From Acidiferrum sp963771295 (GTDB lineage Bacteria > Acidobacteriota > Terriglobia > Acidiferrales > UBA7541): a stretch of DNA of 64,000 nt. The position numbers and the translations under genes are program-made. Positions within the stretch are counted from its first letter, which is position 1. Each line of letters opens with the position of its first letter. The stretch spans positions 4,454 to 68,453 of the forward strand of contig CAVYTB010000003.1 of assembly GCA_963771295.1 (NCBI GenBank), read 5' to 3'. The notes below the pieces were generated by a model. That model ran no database searches and had not been told where the DNA came from. It was given only the letters and a program-made list of their open reading frames with translations. This document shows, piece after piece, positions 36,552 to 45,905 of this stretch.

Positions 36552-37798
36552 ATGAACAACTTCTATTCGTGGAATCGCAGAGACTTTCTAGCCAGATTAA
36601 CGAGTGCGCTGGCCGCCTCGCCGTTGCTCAGCAAATCCGACTTCCTGTTTGGTCAGTCTACCAAAATTGTGCCCGCCGCTCCTCAAACGTCAGGCAGCAC
36701 CAAACCCATCTATCGCAATCTCGGAAAAACCGGCATCTCTCTGCCCATCGTCAGCATGGGTGTGATGAACGCCGACGTCCCCGGTCTCATTCCTCGCAGT
36801 TATGAGCTTGGCATCCGGCACTTCGATACCGCGGCGCACTATCAGCAAGGCCGAAACGAAGAAATGGTCGGCAGCATGATCAAACAGATGGGCGTCCGTG
36901 ACAAAGTGATCATTTCCACCAAGGTGCTGCCGCCGGGATGGAGCTTTGATCGCGACAAGACTCCGACGCAGACGTACAGTCCCGCCGACGTAAGCGCACA
37001 TTTCACCGAAATTTTCGAAGGCAGCCTGAAGCGACTGCAAATGGATTATGTCGACATCCTCTACAACCATTCCGCCGATTCACAGGCTCTGGTCAATTCG
37101 GAAGGCACGTTGGAAGCTATGGCGGCGCTGAAGAAGCAAGGCAAAGCGCGTTTCATTGCGGTTTCTTCCCATCAGCCTGAAATGGCTTTGAAGGAAGCCA
37201 TGAAGCTGGGCGTTTACGACGTTGTGTTGGTCCCGATTAATTACACCTTGGCGCACGACGAGGGGTTGCTGAAAGCCATCGATGACGCTGCCAACAAAGG
37301 CATCGGTCTCGTCGCTATGAAAACGCAGGCGGGCGGCGCCAAACGGCCCGATCCGAAATTGGGCAAGCCACTCACGCCGGCAAGTCAGACCGCTTTGCTC
37401 AAGTGGGCGTTGAACCACGACACCATCACCACTGCCATACCTGGCTTCACCACGTACGAGCAGCTGGAACAGAATTTCTCGGTCGCGTCGAATCTCACCT
37501 ATTCGGCGGAGGAACAGGAGTTTCTCTCCGATAAGAATGTCGCCGCCAACGCGCAGTTTTGCGTTCAGTGCGGCGAATGCCGCCCGGACTGCCCTCTGGG
37601 CGTCGACATCCCTCAACTCATGCGCGCGCACATGTACGCCGTTCAATATTCCTGGCAGCGGAAACGATGGCCGCCATTGCAGGTGGCAAAGGTCTGGCCG
37701 CCTGCGGGCGTTGCGAATCTTGCCAAGCAACATGCCGTAATTCGGTGAACATCGCCACGAAGATTGAGCACCTGAAAGCGCTTTCATTGAACGCGTAG
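36552..37798 (+). pseudogene. Tat-exported aldo/keto reductase with ferredoxin-like C-terminus, frameshifted
   Basis: ATG 36552 with AAGGAG. Twin-arginine signal WNRRDFLARLTSALAAS. The AKR barrel follows (RNLGKTGISLPIVSMG; FDTAAHYQQGRNEE; STKVLPPG; QMDYVDILYNHS), then CVQCGECRPDCPLG, a 4Fe-4S type cluster motif. The open frame ends at 37748, but from about 37660 the +2 frame continues the family's usual tail (AAIAGGKGLAACGRCESCQ, ATCRNSVNIATKIEHLKAL) to TAG 37798, supplying further cluster cysteines. One base is therefore missing near 37660. If real, the Fe-S tail is lost. Next to DUF6599 genes. Confidence 0.75.
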
Positions 37799-37884
37799 CC
37801 TCACGCCACGCGTGGCCCGAGTGAACGCCATGCTTCTTCACCGGTCGCAAAGATTATGACGCGAGTATCGAAGAGGAGTTCTCC

Positions 37885-38951
37885 ATGCAACGGAGAGCAT
37901 CGTTTCTTTGGCCGCAAATTGGGCGCACACCGGTTCTGGCCTGCGTCCTGCTCGGCGTGTCGATCCTTCCGCTGGCATCCTGCAAACATGCTCCCACAGA
38001 GGCTCTCACCGTGAACGATTTATCGCTCAAGCTTCCGCGAACCGTCGGTGTCTGGACACAATCGGGCGGCCCCAAATTCGTCGGACCCGAAGACATCTTC
38101 AACTACATGGATGGCGGCGGAGAGCTTTATCTCGGCTATCGCTTCAAGCGGCTGGAAGTGCAACGCTACGCCAGCTCGGATCAGGGCGAGATTCTGGTTG
38201 AGCTGTACTGGGTGGAAACTTCCGACGACGCCTACGGTTTGCTTTCCTTAGACTGGGGCGGCGAGCCCGTAGCTCTACCTCTGCAAGCGTCCGCATCAAC
38301 TACGCTGCCCACCACCGATGGACCGCGCGCCCTTTACGGTGCGGGTTTACTTCGCCTGTGGTCCGGCAACTTGTTTGCCCGTATCATGGCCGACCACGAA
38401 ACCAACGCCTCCAAGAGCGCTGTTCAAGCCGTGGGACAAGCCATTGCCGCCGGACGGCTTGATCCGCCGCGACCGCAGCTGATCCAGGCGCTTCCCGCCA
38501 GAGTCGGTTCGCGTTTTTCTCTGCGCCAGGATCGTGTCGCTTTCCTTCGCTCCCACCTGGTTCTCAACTCCCCTTTCTCAGTTCGGACAATCTTCTCGAT
38601 CTGACGCCGGCGCGCGAAGTCGCCACTACTACTTACAATCAGGGGGCTGCGAAAGCCGCCGCCAATGCTAAGCCGGTGCGCCTGATGTTGGTCCGCTATA
38701 CGAACGAAGAAGTGGCGGCCAGAGCACTGCAACATTTTCAGCAGACCTACCTGCCAGACAAGTTCAAGGGACCCAGGCCTTCCCTCATGGGCGACAGCGA
38801 AGTGGTTGCGATCGAAGATGGATGGTTGGGGTTTGCCCGCTCGGGCCGCAGCCTCGTCCTCATATTCGAATCACCAGACGAAGCGTCGGCTCGGCTGTTC
38901 CTAAGTGAATCCACTCGAATTCTCGCGAAACTGGAGCCATCTCATGAGTGA
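37885..38951 (+). pseudogene. DUF6599-family lipoprotein, frameshifted
   Basis: Starts at ATG 37885 with a lipoprotein-like signal (CVLLGVSILPLASC). Family block GPEDIFNYMDGGGELYLGY and DDAYGLLSLDWGG. The first frame stops at 38604, but from 38575 the -1 frame continues sensibly (SSDNLLDLTPAREVATTTYN) through KPVRLMLVRYTNEEVAARAL and DSEVVAIEDGWLGFARSG to TGA 38951. One base lost in the run cccctttc near 38568-38574 explains it. The restored length is about 355 aa. Its stop overlaps the start of the DUF362 gene (ATGA). Confidence 0.75.
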
Positions 38952-39825
38952 CGAAAAACATATAATCACCCGTCGCGATTTCGTTCGCGGAACCGTCGGA
39001 GCCACCTTCGGCGTAGCGGCAATGAGCGCCACGCTGAAAGCCTCGGGCGTCGCGGCAGCACCCATGAGCCACGTTGTTCTGGTGCGGGAGCAGTGGGTGC
39101 TGGATGAGCAGCATGCGGTCAACCCGGGCATCCTCAGAATCATGCTGCGCAACGTGCTGATGAAGGTAACGGGCAAGCCCGATATGACCTCGGCGTGGCG
39201 CTCTTTGGTAAAGACCGACGATGTAATCGGACTCGTCGCCACCGACCATCTGAACAAGACCCACTCGGAACTGATCGAACTGGTCCAAGCCACCTTGATG
39301 GAAGCTGGCGTTCCGCAGAGCAACATTCGAAACGCCCAGGGCGGCCCCGAGAAAGCCCGTTCGTGTACGGCACTCATTGCGCTGCCGGCGCTGAAGGCGC
39401 ACTGGCTCACCGGTATCGGCACGGTGCTGAAGAATTACATCACTCTATCGGGGAATCCTTCCAGCTATCATGCTGCTAACAACGCAAACCTCGGCGAGAT
39501 CTGGAATATGCCGCACGTAAAAGGCAAGAACAGGCTCGTTCTGGTGGATGCGCTGCGTCCCTTGTGCGACAAAGGTCCTCAGTCCGATCCGCGTTACTTA
39601 TGGGACTACAAAGGACTGATTGCCGGTACGGATCCGGTGGCCGTGGAAGCCGTCAGCCTCCAGGTCATCCTGCAAAAACGACACGCTCTGCGAGGCGAGC
39701 CCTGGCCATTGTCTCCGCCGCCGCTGTGCGTCGAGATGGCCGATACGAAGTATGGCCTGGGCACCTGCCGCATGGAGCAGATTCACCTCGATCGTATCGG
39801 CTGGAGCGCCGACGTGCTGGTGTGA
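38944..39825 (+). CDS. Tat-exported DUF362-family protein
   Basis: 293 aa from ATG 38944, which overlaps the preceding stop and starts a twin-arginine leader (ITRRDFVRGTVGATFGVAAMSA). DUF362 proteins have been linked to iron-sulphur binding, but I see no Cys cluster motif here (only scattered Cys). Recognisable parts are VGLVATDHLNKTHSELIELV, ALPALKAHWLTGIGTVLKNY and WDYKGLIAGTDPVAVEAVSLQV. The Tat signal implies a cofactor or complex folded before export. The function may be shared with the AKR and DUF6599 proteins encoded upstream in the same direction. Confidence 0.7.
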   Translation: MSDEKHIITRRDFVRGTVGATFGVAAMSATLKASGVAAAPMSHVVLVREQWVLDEQHAVNPGILRIMLRNVLMKVTGKPDMTSAWRSLVKTDDVIGLVATDHLNKTHSELIELVQATLMEAGVPQSNIRNAQGGPEKARSCTALIALPALKAHWLTGIGTVLKNYITLSGNPSSYHAANNANLGEIWNMPHVKGKNRLVLVDALRPLCDKGPQSDPRYLWDYKGLIAGTDPVAVEAVSLQVILQKRHALRGEPWPLSPPPLCVEMADTKYGLGTCRMEQIHLDRIGWSADVLV

Positions 39826-39901
39826 AAACGGGAACCCCGGGGGAAATTCCTGTTTCGCGGCGTGCGACTGAATTAAAAACTTAGCTTCAAGGAGCGTTGC
39901 A

Positions 39902-40651
39902 ATGGCGATCAGTGAATATGCAAAAACGAAACATGATGAGCTTTTTCCCGGTCACGTCTCCACCGTAGCCGTCACCGACCCTGATCGAGATCTATGACAA
40001 CTTCGCCTTTGATGAGGTTCTTCGTCTCACAAACCTGGACATTCGAACCAGACTGATGGTCCAGCTTGCATCGATCATTGCCTGCCAGGCGGTGCGCGAG
40101 TATCGCATCATGCTCGGCGCGGCGCTCAACGTCGGAGTCACACCGGTCGTCGCTAAAGAGATTCTGTACCAGGCGGTGCCCTACATCGGCATGGCCAGAG
40201 CTCTCGACTTCATCCAGGCCACCAACGACGTCCTCACCGAGCGAGGCGTCAAGCTCCCCTTGCCGGGCCAGTCCACCACCACTCCAGCGACCCGCGCGCA
40301 GGAGGGCCTTGCTGTCCAGAAGCAGATCATCGGCGCCGATACGGTTGATAAGCTCTATAACTCATCGCCTGCCGACCTCATGCATATTCAACATTTTTTG
40401 TCGGCCACTGTTTTGGCGATCACTATACCCGCACCGGCATCGACATTCCTACGCGCGAACTGCTCACCTTCAGTATGCTTGTCTCCCTTGGCGGATGCGA
40501 TGCTCAGGTTAAGGGCCATGTCGCCGCAAACCTCAACGTCGGCAACGACCGCGCGCGGTTGATTGATGTCTTGACCCAATTGCTTCCATTAATTGGGTAC
40601 CCGCGTACCCTGAACGCGCCGCGCGTCCTCAATGAAGTCACTGCGTCTTGA
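39902..40651 (+). pseudogene. carboxymuconolactone decarboxylase-family (AhpD-like) protein, two frameshifts
   Basis: Starts MAISEYAKTKHDELFPGHVS at 39902, breaks near 39980, continues LIEIYDNFAFDEV and QAVREYRIMLGAALNVG. It breaks again near 40407 (one A missing in gccactg), and ends in CFGDHYTRTGIDIPTREL and FSMLVSLGGCDAQVKGHVAAN. The C-x2-x...H redox block of AhpD is replaced by the GGCDAQVKGH form usual in CMD proteins that act as decarboxylases or as peroxiredoxin partners. Two internal breaks mean it is not translated as one chain. Confidence 0.7.
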
Positions 40652-40696
40652 GATCAGCAGTTGCCAGGATGGAACGCCCGAGTGCGAGGAGAGGTC

Positions 40697-41494
40697 ATGC
40701 CAAAACCAAAGTTGACTGTACTGGTAGTTGGCGCCACCGGAAGTATCGGTCGGCTCGTCGTCGAGGAGGCGTTGCGGCCGGGCCACGTCGTGCGTGCCTT
40801 AGTGCGCACGCCAGATAAGGCCAGCCAGCTTCCGCGCGAAGCGCACATCGTCGTAGGTGACGTGACGCGCGCCGATACGCTTCCCGCCGCGGTTGAAGGT
40901 GTCGATGCCATCGTCTTTACGCTTGGTTCGGACGGCAAAGGTAAAGTTGGAGCTGAGACTGTCGATTATGGCGGCGTACGCAACGTTCTGCGCGCGCTCG
41001 GTTCACGAAAAGCGCATTGCGTTGATGACCTCCATCGGTGTCACGAATCGCGATGGTTCCTACAATCGCTCGACCGAAGCCCACGACTGGAAGCGCCGTT
41101 CCGAAAGGTTAGCTCGCGCCAGTGGATTGCCATACACCATTGTGCGGCCCGGTTGGTTTGACTATAACGGTCCGAACGAGCACCAACTTGTACTCTTGCA
41201 GGGCGACACACGCCAGGCAGGCAATTCCAGCGGTGGCGTCATTGCTCGGCGCCAGATCGCCGAGGTCCTTGTCCACAGCCTCAACTCCGATCAGGCCGAG
41301 CGCAAAACCTTTGAATCATCGCCACGACAGGCCCAGCGCCAGTCGACTTCGATACGCTGTTTGCCTCTCTTGATGCGGATCCGCAAGACGCATTGGACGG
41401 AGTACGCGACACGGCAAACCAACCGCTGGAAGACGAGCCGGACCGTGTACGTCGTGACCTCAATGCTGTCTTGGCCAATCGACCCGCGCAGTGA
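40697..41494 (+). pseudogene. NAD(P)-binding atypical SDR, two frameshifts
   Basis: ATG 40697 opens VLVVGATGSIGRLVVEEAL, a Rossmann GxxGxxG dinucleotide site, then ADTLPAAVEGVDAIVFTLG. Near 41005 the frame shifts to EKRIALMTSIGVTNRDGSYN and LPYTIVRPGWFDYNGP (YxxxR-type NmrA/HSCARG-like region), then near 41313 to TGPAPVDFDTLFASLDADPQ, ending at TGA 41494. Family: atypical SDR of the NmrA group. It follows the CMD remnant in the same direction and may have been an oxidoreductase of the same pathway. Confidence 0.7.
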
Positions 41495-41497
41495 AGT

Positions 41498-42151
41498 CTA
41501 CATCAGCAAAATGACCACACTGGTGACCACGAGCGCTGCGCTCCAAACCAAGTTGAGATTAATCCAGGCCTTGCGAAGAATCGCCAGCCCGACCTTGCTG
41601 TATACGACCCATGCGATGATCCCGGTGACAGCAAGATAGGCTGCCGTATGGACTGCGGTGGCCAGCAGTGCTGCCAGTGGGCTGGCGGCCGCGGACATGT
41701 GATGATGCCCCGCCATGTGGTCGGCCGCTTCGACTGCGCGGCTGCCCAGCAGCACTGGCAGTAACATCAAACCAGCACCGTGCGCCGATGCCATCAGAAA
41801 CGACCAGAGCGTCAAGTCGCGAAAACCTACCTGCATGCGGACCCATCGCGGATGGTAATGGCGCAGTAGCGAGAAAATTCCGAGGCCAAACAAAAGCGCC
41901 GCGACGCAATAGCGGATCACCTCGCCCGGCAGCGCCATCCCGAGGAACGCCACCGCCAGAACGACGCAGCCAATGGACAACGCATGGCCTAGCGCAATCG
42001 GGACCAGCGCTCTCGCCACTGCACTCCCCTTCTGCTCCTGCATCCCCAGCGCCACCGCGAAAAGCCAACCCATCCCGGGATTGATTCCGTGGTAGGCGCC
42101 GAGCAGCATCATCATCCACAACGCAGTTGACCCCATCTCCGCGTGCGTCAT
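41498..42151 (-). CDS. polytopic membrane protein coupled to methanethiol oxidase
   Basis: 217 aa, about six hydrophobic segments. YHGINPGMGWLFAVALGMQE and IALGHALSIGCVVLAVAF are characteristic. HMAGHHHMSAA is a His/Met-rich loop near residue 145 that could bind copper or nickel. I do not recognise a named family with certainty; it resembles the UreH/HupE-like or TauE-like metal-permease groups. ATG overlaps the stop of the upstream methanethiol oxidase (ATGA), so both are made together. Inference: supplies or inserts metal for the copper enzyme. Confidence 0.6.
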   Translation of the reverse strand: MTHAEMGSTALWMMMLLGAYHGINPGMGWLFAVALGMQEQKGSAVARALVPIALGHALSIGCVVLAVAFLGMALPGEVIRYCVAALLFGLGIFSLLRHYHPRWVRMQVGFRDLTLWSFLMASAHGAGLMLLPVLLGSRAVEAADHMAGHHHMSAAASPLAALLATAVHTAAYLAVTGIIAWVVYSKVGLAILRKAWINLNLVWSAALVVTSVVILLM

Positions 42152-43563
42152 TTCGCCTCTGAGTAGCAGTAGGAATCAGAAGAGGCGTCTCCGCCGTCCA
42201 GCCGCACCTGATGCGCACGCAGCCCGTCGAACTCAACAAAGAATTTTTCGTCGAGTTTCATTCCGCCCTTCGGGTCTGCGTCGAGCTTTACCATCCAGCT
42301 CTTCAGCCCATCGGGATAGATCTGCTCGTCCCACGGGGAATACAGCGAGTTGGTGAAATAGACGCGCTTGCCATCGCGACTGATCTCAACCATCTGCGGA
42401 CCGCCATTGAGCGGCTGCTTGGGATTTTTCGGATGCGCCGCGCGGCGCACAATGCCGCCGAGATGTACTGAGCCCGTTTTTTTCGGGTTCGTCGGGTCCG
42501 AAACGTCGTATTGGATGAATTCCCCGGTCCCCCAGCACGAAACATAGAGGAAGCGGTCGTCGAGCGACAGATTGATGTCAGTTATCAGTGGTGGCACCGC
42601 CTTGAAGCCCTTCAGCAGTGGCGGTAACTGTTCCGGATCAGCGGGCTCCGCGGGAATTTCAATCACCTTGCGGACGGCCCATTTGCCGTTCTTACCGCCG
42701 TCCTCGCGGTACCACATCCAAATCGACGATGAAAGGTCCTTAAGCGAAATGCCCACGCTGACGAAACCGTAAGTCTTATTGGGATCGTGAGAGGGCCTCA
42801 ACTCCAGCACCCATTGTTGCTCCGCACCCAGGTCCACTTCCTGCAGATGGCGACGCTTGTCCAGGTCCCAGATATGAATCTTGTGCCCGTACTTGCCGGC
42901 CAGCAGCAACTCAGGGTTGACGCCGTCCTTCACCATGTTCGGCGTGCCCCATTCGGACGTAATCATCGTGTCGTGTCCCAGGTGCCACCAGAAGTCATAT
43001 GCCAGTTGCTGCGGGCCGCGATCCTGTTCCCACTGCCCCTTCAACTCGAAGGTATTCGCGTCCATCAGGAATATGCCACCCGGGCCGTCTCCGCTCGCCG
43101 ATCCCAGTGCGCTGCCATAAATGCAGTCTGGTCCGCAATGAATTGTATGGGGCGAAGTGTAGCCGGTTTTCTTGATGAACTCTTCCGGCTCGATCACCTT
43201 AACAATTTTCGGTTCCTTGGGATTCGGCTTTGTATCCAGAATGTAAATGCGGGATGAACCGATGCCAGGAACGATCAGGTAGCGTCGCTCCATGTGCGGG
43301 TGGGGCGTCTGCGGACACAGACACGCGCTACAGGCATTCCATCCGAAGTGATGCAGCTCATTGTCACTACGGCCAAAATCCACCTGGCCAACTATTTGGC
43401 CGTATGCGGACGAATTGGGATCAAGATCGATGACGCCCATGCGGTCGTGCTTTCCATTCTTGCCGTCGTTGAGCAGCGCTACATAGGCAAGGCGTTCTGG
43501 CCGAGCTTGCATGGCCATCTTGGCCGAAGGGTAGAACGTGGGATCAGGGTGCAACATTGACAT
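42148..43563 (-). CDS. mtoX: methanethiol oxidase / selenium-binding protein (SBP56)
   Basis: 471 aa, ATG with AAGGAG 9 nt upstream. SBP56-family landmarks in order: ELHHFGWNACSACLCPQ then ERRYLIVPGIGSSRIYILD, TGYTSPHTIHCGPDCIYGSALG, WWHLGHDTMITSEWGTPNM and VRRAAHPKNPKQPLNGGPQM. These include the Cys and His residues used for copper. The family oxidises methanethiol to formaldehyde, hydrogen sulphide and hydrogen peroxide. There is no signal peptide, whereas some characterised bacterial MtoX proteins are periplasmic, so location is uncertain. Translationally coupled to the membrane protein that follows. Confidence 0.85.
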   Translation of the reverse strand: MSMLHPDPTFYPSAKMAMQARPERLAYVALLNDGKNGKHDRMGVIDLDPNSSAYGQIVGQVDFGRSDNELHHFGWNACSACLCPQTPHPHMERRYLIVPGIGSSRIYILDTKPNPKEPKIVKVIEPEEFIKKTGYTSPHTIHCGPDCIYGSALGSASGDGPGGIFLMDANTFELKGQWEQDRGPQQLAYDFWWHLGHDTMITSEWGTPNMVKDGVNPELLLAGKYGHKIHIWDLDKRRHLQEVDLGAEQQWVLELRPSHDPNKTYGFVSVGISLKDLSSSIWMWYREDGGKNGKWAVRKVIEIPAEPADPEQLPPLLKGFKAVPPLITDINLSLDDRFLYVSCWGTGEFIQYDVSDPTNPKKTGSVHLGGIVRRAAHPKNPKQPLNGGPQMVEISRDGKRVYFTNSLYSPWDEQIYPDGLKSWMVKLDADPKGGMKLDEKFFVEFDGLRAHQVRLDGGDASSDSYCYSEAK

Positions 43564-43603
43564 TTCTCAAGTCTCCTTTTTATTTAGACGGTTATAGCTC
43601 GAT

Positions 43604-44461
43604 TTAGACGGCAACAGTAACCCGCATGAACGTGGCAGGGATGAACGTGCCAGCGTTACTCTTGTTCTGCGCGATCGCTAGCTCCACAAGCTGCTTGTGC
43701 AGTTCCTCTTCTTTTCCGTTCTTTCGAGCTGCCTCGACGGCATTCATCGTCGGTCCATAAAACCTTTCGAACAGTTCGATGAACTCCGTTGGGCTTTTCT
43801 CGGAATGCGTGAAGTAGTACGTGTCCTTAACTATGGAGATGTTTTCCTTGGGCACTCCGGCCTGCCCAAAGCGCTCGACAATTTGACTCTCCACACCCCA
43901 AGTCATCGGACTCACAAAGCCTTCCGGAGGCGCAGGCGTGAACGCCGAACTGACTTTCAGCAACTGCGACACGAAGGTCGGATCGTTAGGGATCCAATTG
44001 CCCATCACGATGCGGCCGCCGGGTTTCGTGACTCGCACCATCTCCCGTGCGACGGCGAAGGGCTTGGGTGCGAACATCGCGCCGAACACCGAGAGGCTCA
44101 AATCAAACGTATCGTCGTCCACTCCTCCCAGATTGCAGGCATCGCCCTCAAAAAACTTCAGCCGATTGAGACCTGCCTCTGCGGCTCGTTTACTGCCGGC
44201 TTTCACAAGGTTCCTGGCGATATCGATTCCCGTCACATCGGCGCCCAGACACGCGAGCGGGAATGCTGTCGTGCCGTCTCCGCACCCCAGATCCAACGCG
44301 CGCAACGGCGGCGTAACCCCGAGGGACTCAACAACCGCTTCTCCGGACTGCCGCATGAAAGTGGCGATCTCCGTGAAGTCGCCTTTTTCCCATAATGCTT
44401 GATTCGGATTCTTGGCGACTCCATTTGCTGCCGTACTCGTTTCGATCGTTTTGAGACTCAT
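43604..44461 (-). CDS. class I SAM-dependent methyltransferase
   Basis: 285 aa from ATG 44461 (GGAGATAACC upstream); the longer frame has no site. Methyltransf_11/25 motifs: LDLGCGDGTTAFPLACLG (SAM-binding GxGxG), VTGIDIARNLV (acidic end of strand beta-2), FFEGDACNLG (post II) and VTKPGGRIVMGNWIP (post III). C-terminal half has the FxxFYGPTMNA lid of small-molecule methyltransferases. Substrate unknown. Divergent from the AraC regulator. Confidence 0.85.
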   Translation of the reverse strand: MSLKTIETSTAANGVAKNPNQALWEKGDFTEIATFMRQSGEAVVESLGVTPPLRALDLGCGDGTTAFPLACLGADVTGIDIARNLVKAGSKRAAEAGLNRLKFFEGDACNLGGVDDDTFDLSLSVFGAMFAPKPFAVAREMVRVTKPGGRIVMGNWIPNDPTFVSQLLKVSSAFTPAPPEGFVSPMTWGVESQIVERFGQAGVPKENISIVKDTYYFTHSEKSPTEFIELFERFYGPTMNAVEAARKNGKEEELHKQLVELAIAQNKSNAGTFIPATFMRVTVAV

Positions 44462-44628
44462 TTGGTTATCTCCCGATTGGCATTGATTCCGCATCAGGAT
44501 TACAATTCTGCGGCGAGACTGCAGCAACGACCATGCCCGAGCGTCGCCATAACTTGCTCGAACGGCTGGCGGGCGCAGATTCCTTTGCACGGATACCAGG
44601 TAACTTTGCAGAGAGTCCGGTCAACAAA

Positions 44629-45726
44629 ATGGACGCATTCTCCGAAATCTTGAGCGGGGTCAAGTTGAACGGCGCTGTTTTCTTCACCGCCGAATTTTCG
44701 GCTCCATGGGGATTCTCAGCGCCCGCTTCGAAACAAATGGCGTATAGGCTCGCTCCCGGAGCTGCACATTTTTTGCTTTACCATCTGGTGGTCGACGGCG
44801 GAGCGGTTGTCGAAATGGCGGACGGGCAGCTCCTCGAGCTCAACTCCGGCGATGTCGTCATTTTCCCGAATGGCGATGCACATCACATGTGCAGCAAGGG
44901 AGCGAGGCCGCCGTTCCCTAACTACGGAATCAATGAAAAGATCAAGTCGCGCGACTTGAACCCTTTGCACGCCGGCGGCGGCGGCGAGACTTCGCGCTTC
45001 GTGTGCGGGTACATGACTTGTGACCCCTACCTCAGCCGCCCGATACTAAACGGCCTGCCGCCTGTGTTTAAGGTCAACATCCGCACAGATCGAGCCGGGC
45101 AGTGGTTGGAGAGTTCCATTCTGCACTTGGTCGAAGAAGCGGTTTCGGGACGCGTCGGCAGTGAAGCCATGCTTGCGAAGCTCTCGGAGGCTTTGTTCGT
45201 TGACACGTTACGGCGTTACGTTACCGCATTGCCCGAACAGCAATGGAGTTGGCTCACGGGAGCGCGCGATCCGATCGTGGGCAAAAGCTTGAGCTTGATG
45301 CATCGCCGCATCGCCCACCCGTGGACGATCGCGAGTCTCGCCGACGAGGTGGGCATTTCACGATCAGCTTTGGTGGAGCGGTTCACCCGATATCTTTCCG
45401 AACCACCGATGGCATACTTGACGCGCTGGAGGCTACAATTGGCCGCGCGATCACTGGAAAGAACATCGCGCGGTGTCGCGGAAATCGCCGGTGACGTCGG
45501 GTATGAGTCAGAGGCTGCGTTCAACCGGGCGTTCAAGCGTGAGTTCGGACAGCCGCCAGGTCGATACCGCAGCGATCATAAAAAGTCGCTTGTCACGCCT
45601 TCGAGAAATGGCCGCGGGCAGGACGAGGGCGCTTCCTCCGAGACCGATATCAGTCACCCCAGCCATACCATCAGGAAAAGGACACAGTCCGTTTCTCGAA
45701 AAAGAAAGCGCTCTGAAGCAAGGTAG
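44629..45726 (+). CDS. AraC-family regulator with cupin_6 ligand domain
   Basis: 365 aa from ATG 44629; an ATG at 44533 is the alternative, and neither has a strong site. I prefer 44629 because the family's first residues (MDAFSEILSGVKLNGAVFF) start there. The cupin part (about 20-170) includes HFLLYHLVVDGG and GDVVIFPNGDAHHM. The C-terminal HTH pair spans about 230-330 (WTIASLADEVGISRSALVERF; VAEIAGDVGYESEAAFNRAF), followed by an unusual basic tail of about 45 residues. Divergent from the methyltransferase, so likely its regulator. Confidence 0.82.
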   Translation: MDAFSEILSGVKLNGAVFFTAEFSAPWGFSAPASKQMAYRLAPGAAHFLLYHLVVDGGAVVEMADGQLLELNSGDVVIFPNGDAHHMCSKGARPPFPNYGINEKIKSRDLNPLHAGGGGETSRFVCGYMTCDPYLSRPILNGLPPVFKVNIRTDRAGQWLESSILHLVEEAVSGRVGSEAMLAKLSEALFVDTLRRYVTALPEQQWSWLTGARDPIVGKSLSLMHRRIAHPWTIASLADEVGISRSALVERFTRYLSEPPMAYLTRWRLQLAARSLERTSRGVAEIAGDVGYESEAAFNRAFKREFGQPPGRYRSDHKKSLVTPSRNGRGQDEGASSETDISHPSHTIRKRTQSVSRKRKRSEAR

Positions 45727-45905
45727 GAGGCCGTGCGTCTCTTGCAAATCACACGCGAAGTGCGTCCGGTCTGGATCGAGGGAAAATGGTAGGCCCGTGG
45801 GGACTCGATATACAGTACTTTCACAAATAGCCAGTGTTTATGCGGCGTTGCAACCCCACTGGCAATTCCAATCATTACGTTTTCTTACTTTCTCCGTACC
45901 TCGAA
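45727..45905. other. boundary spacer with 7-bp inverted repeat
   Basis: gccagtg (about 45831) and cactggc (about 45857) form an inverted pair just left of the 15-bp repeat at 45867. It separates the metabolic genes on the left from the accessory region on the right. Confidence 0.4.
45867..45881. repeat. 15-bp direct repeat, left copy (partner 63935-63949)
   Basis: tccaatcattacgtt recurs at 63935-63949 inside the 3' end of the integrase gene, 18.1 kb away. About two 15-mer matches are expected by chance in a window of this size, so the pairing is suggestive only because of its location at both edges of the accessory region. Confidence 0.3.
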
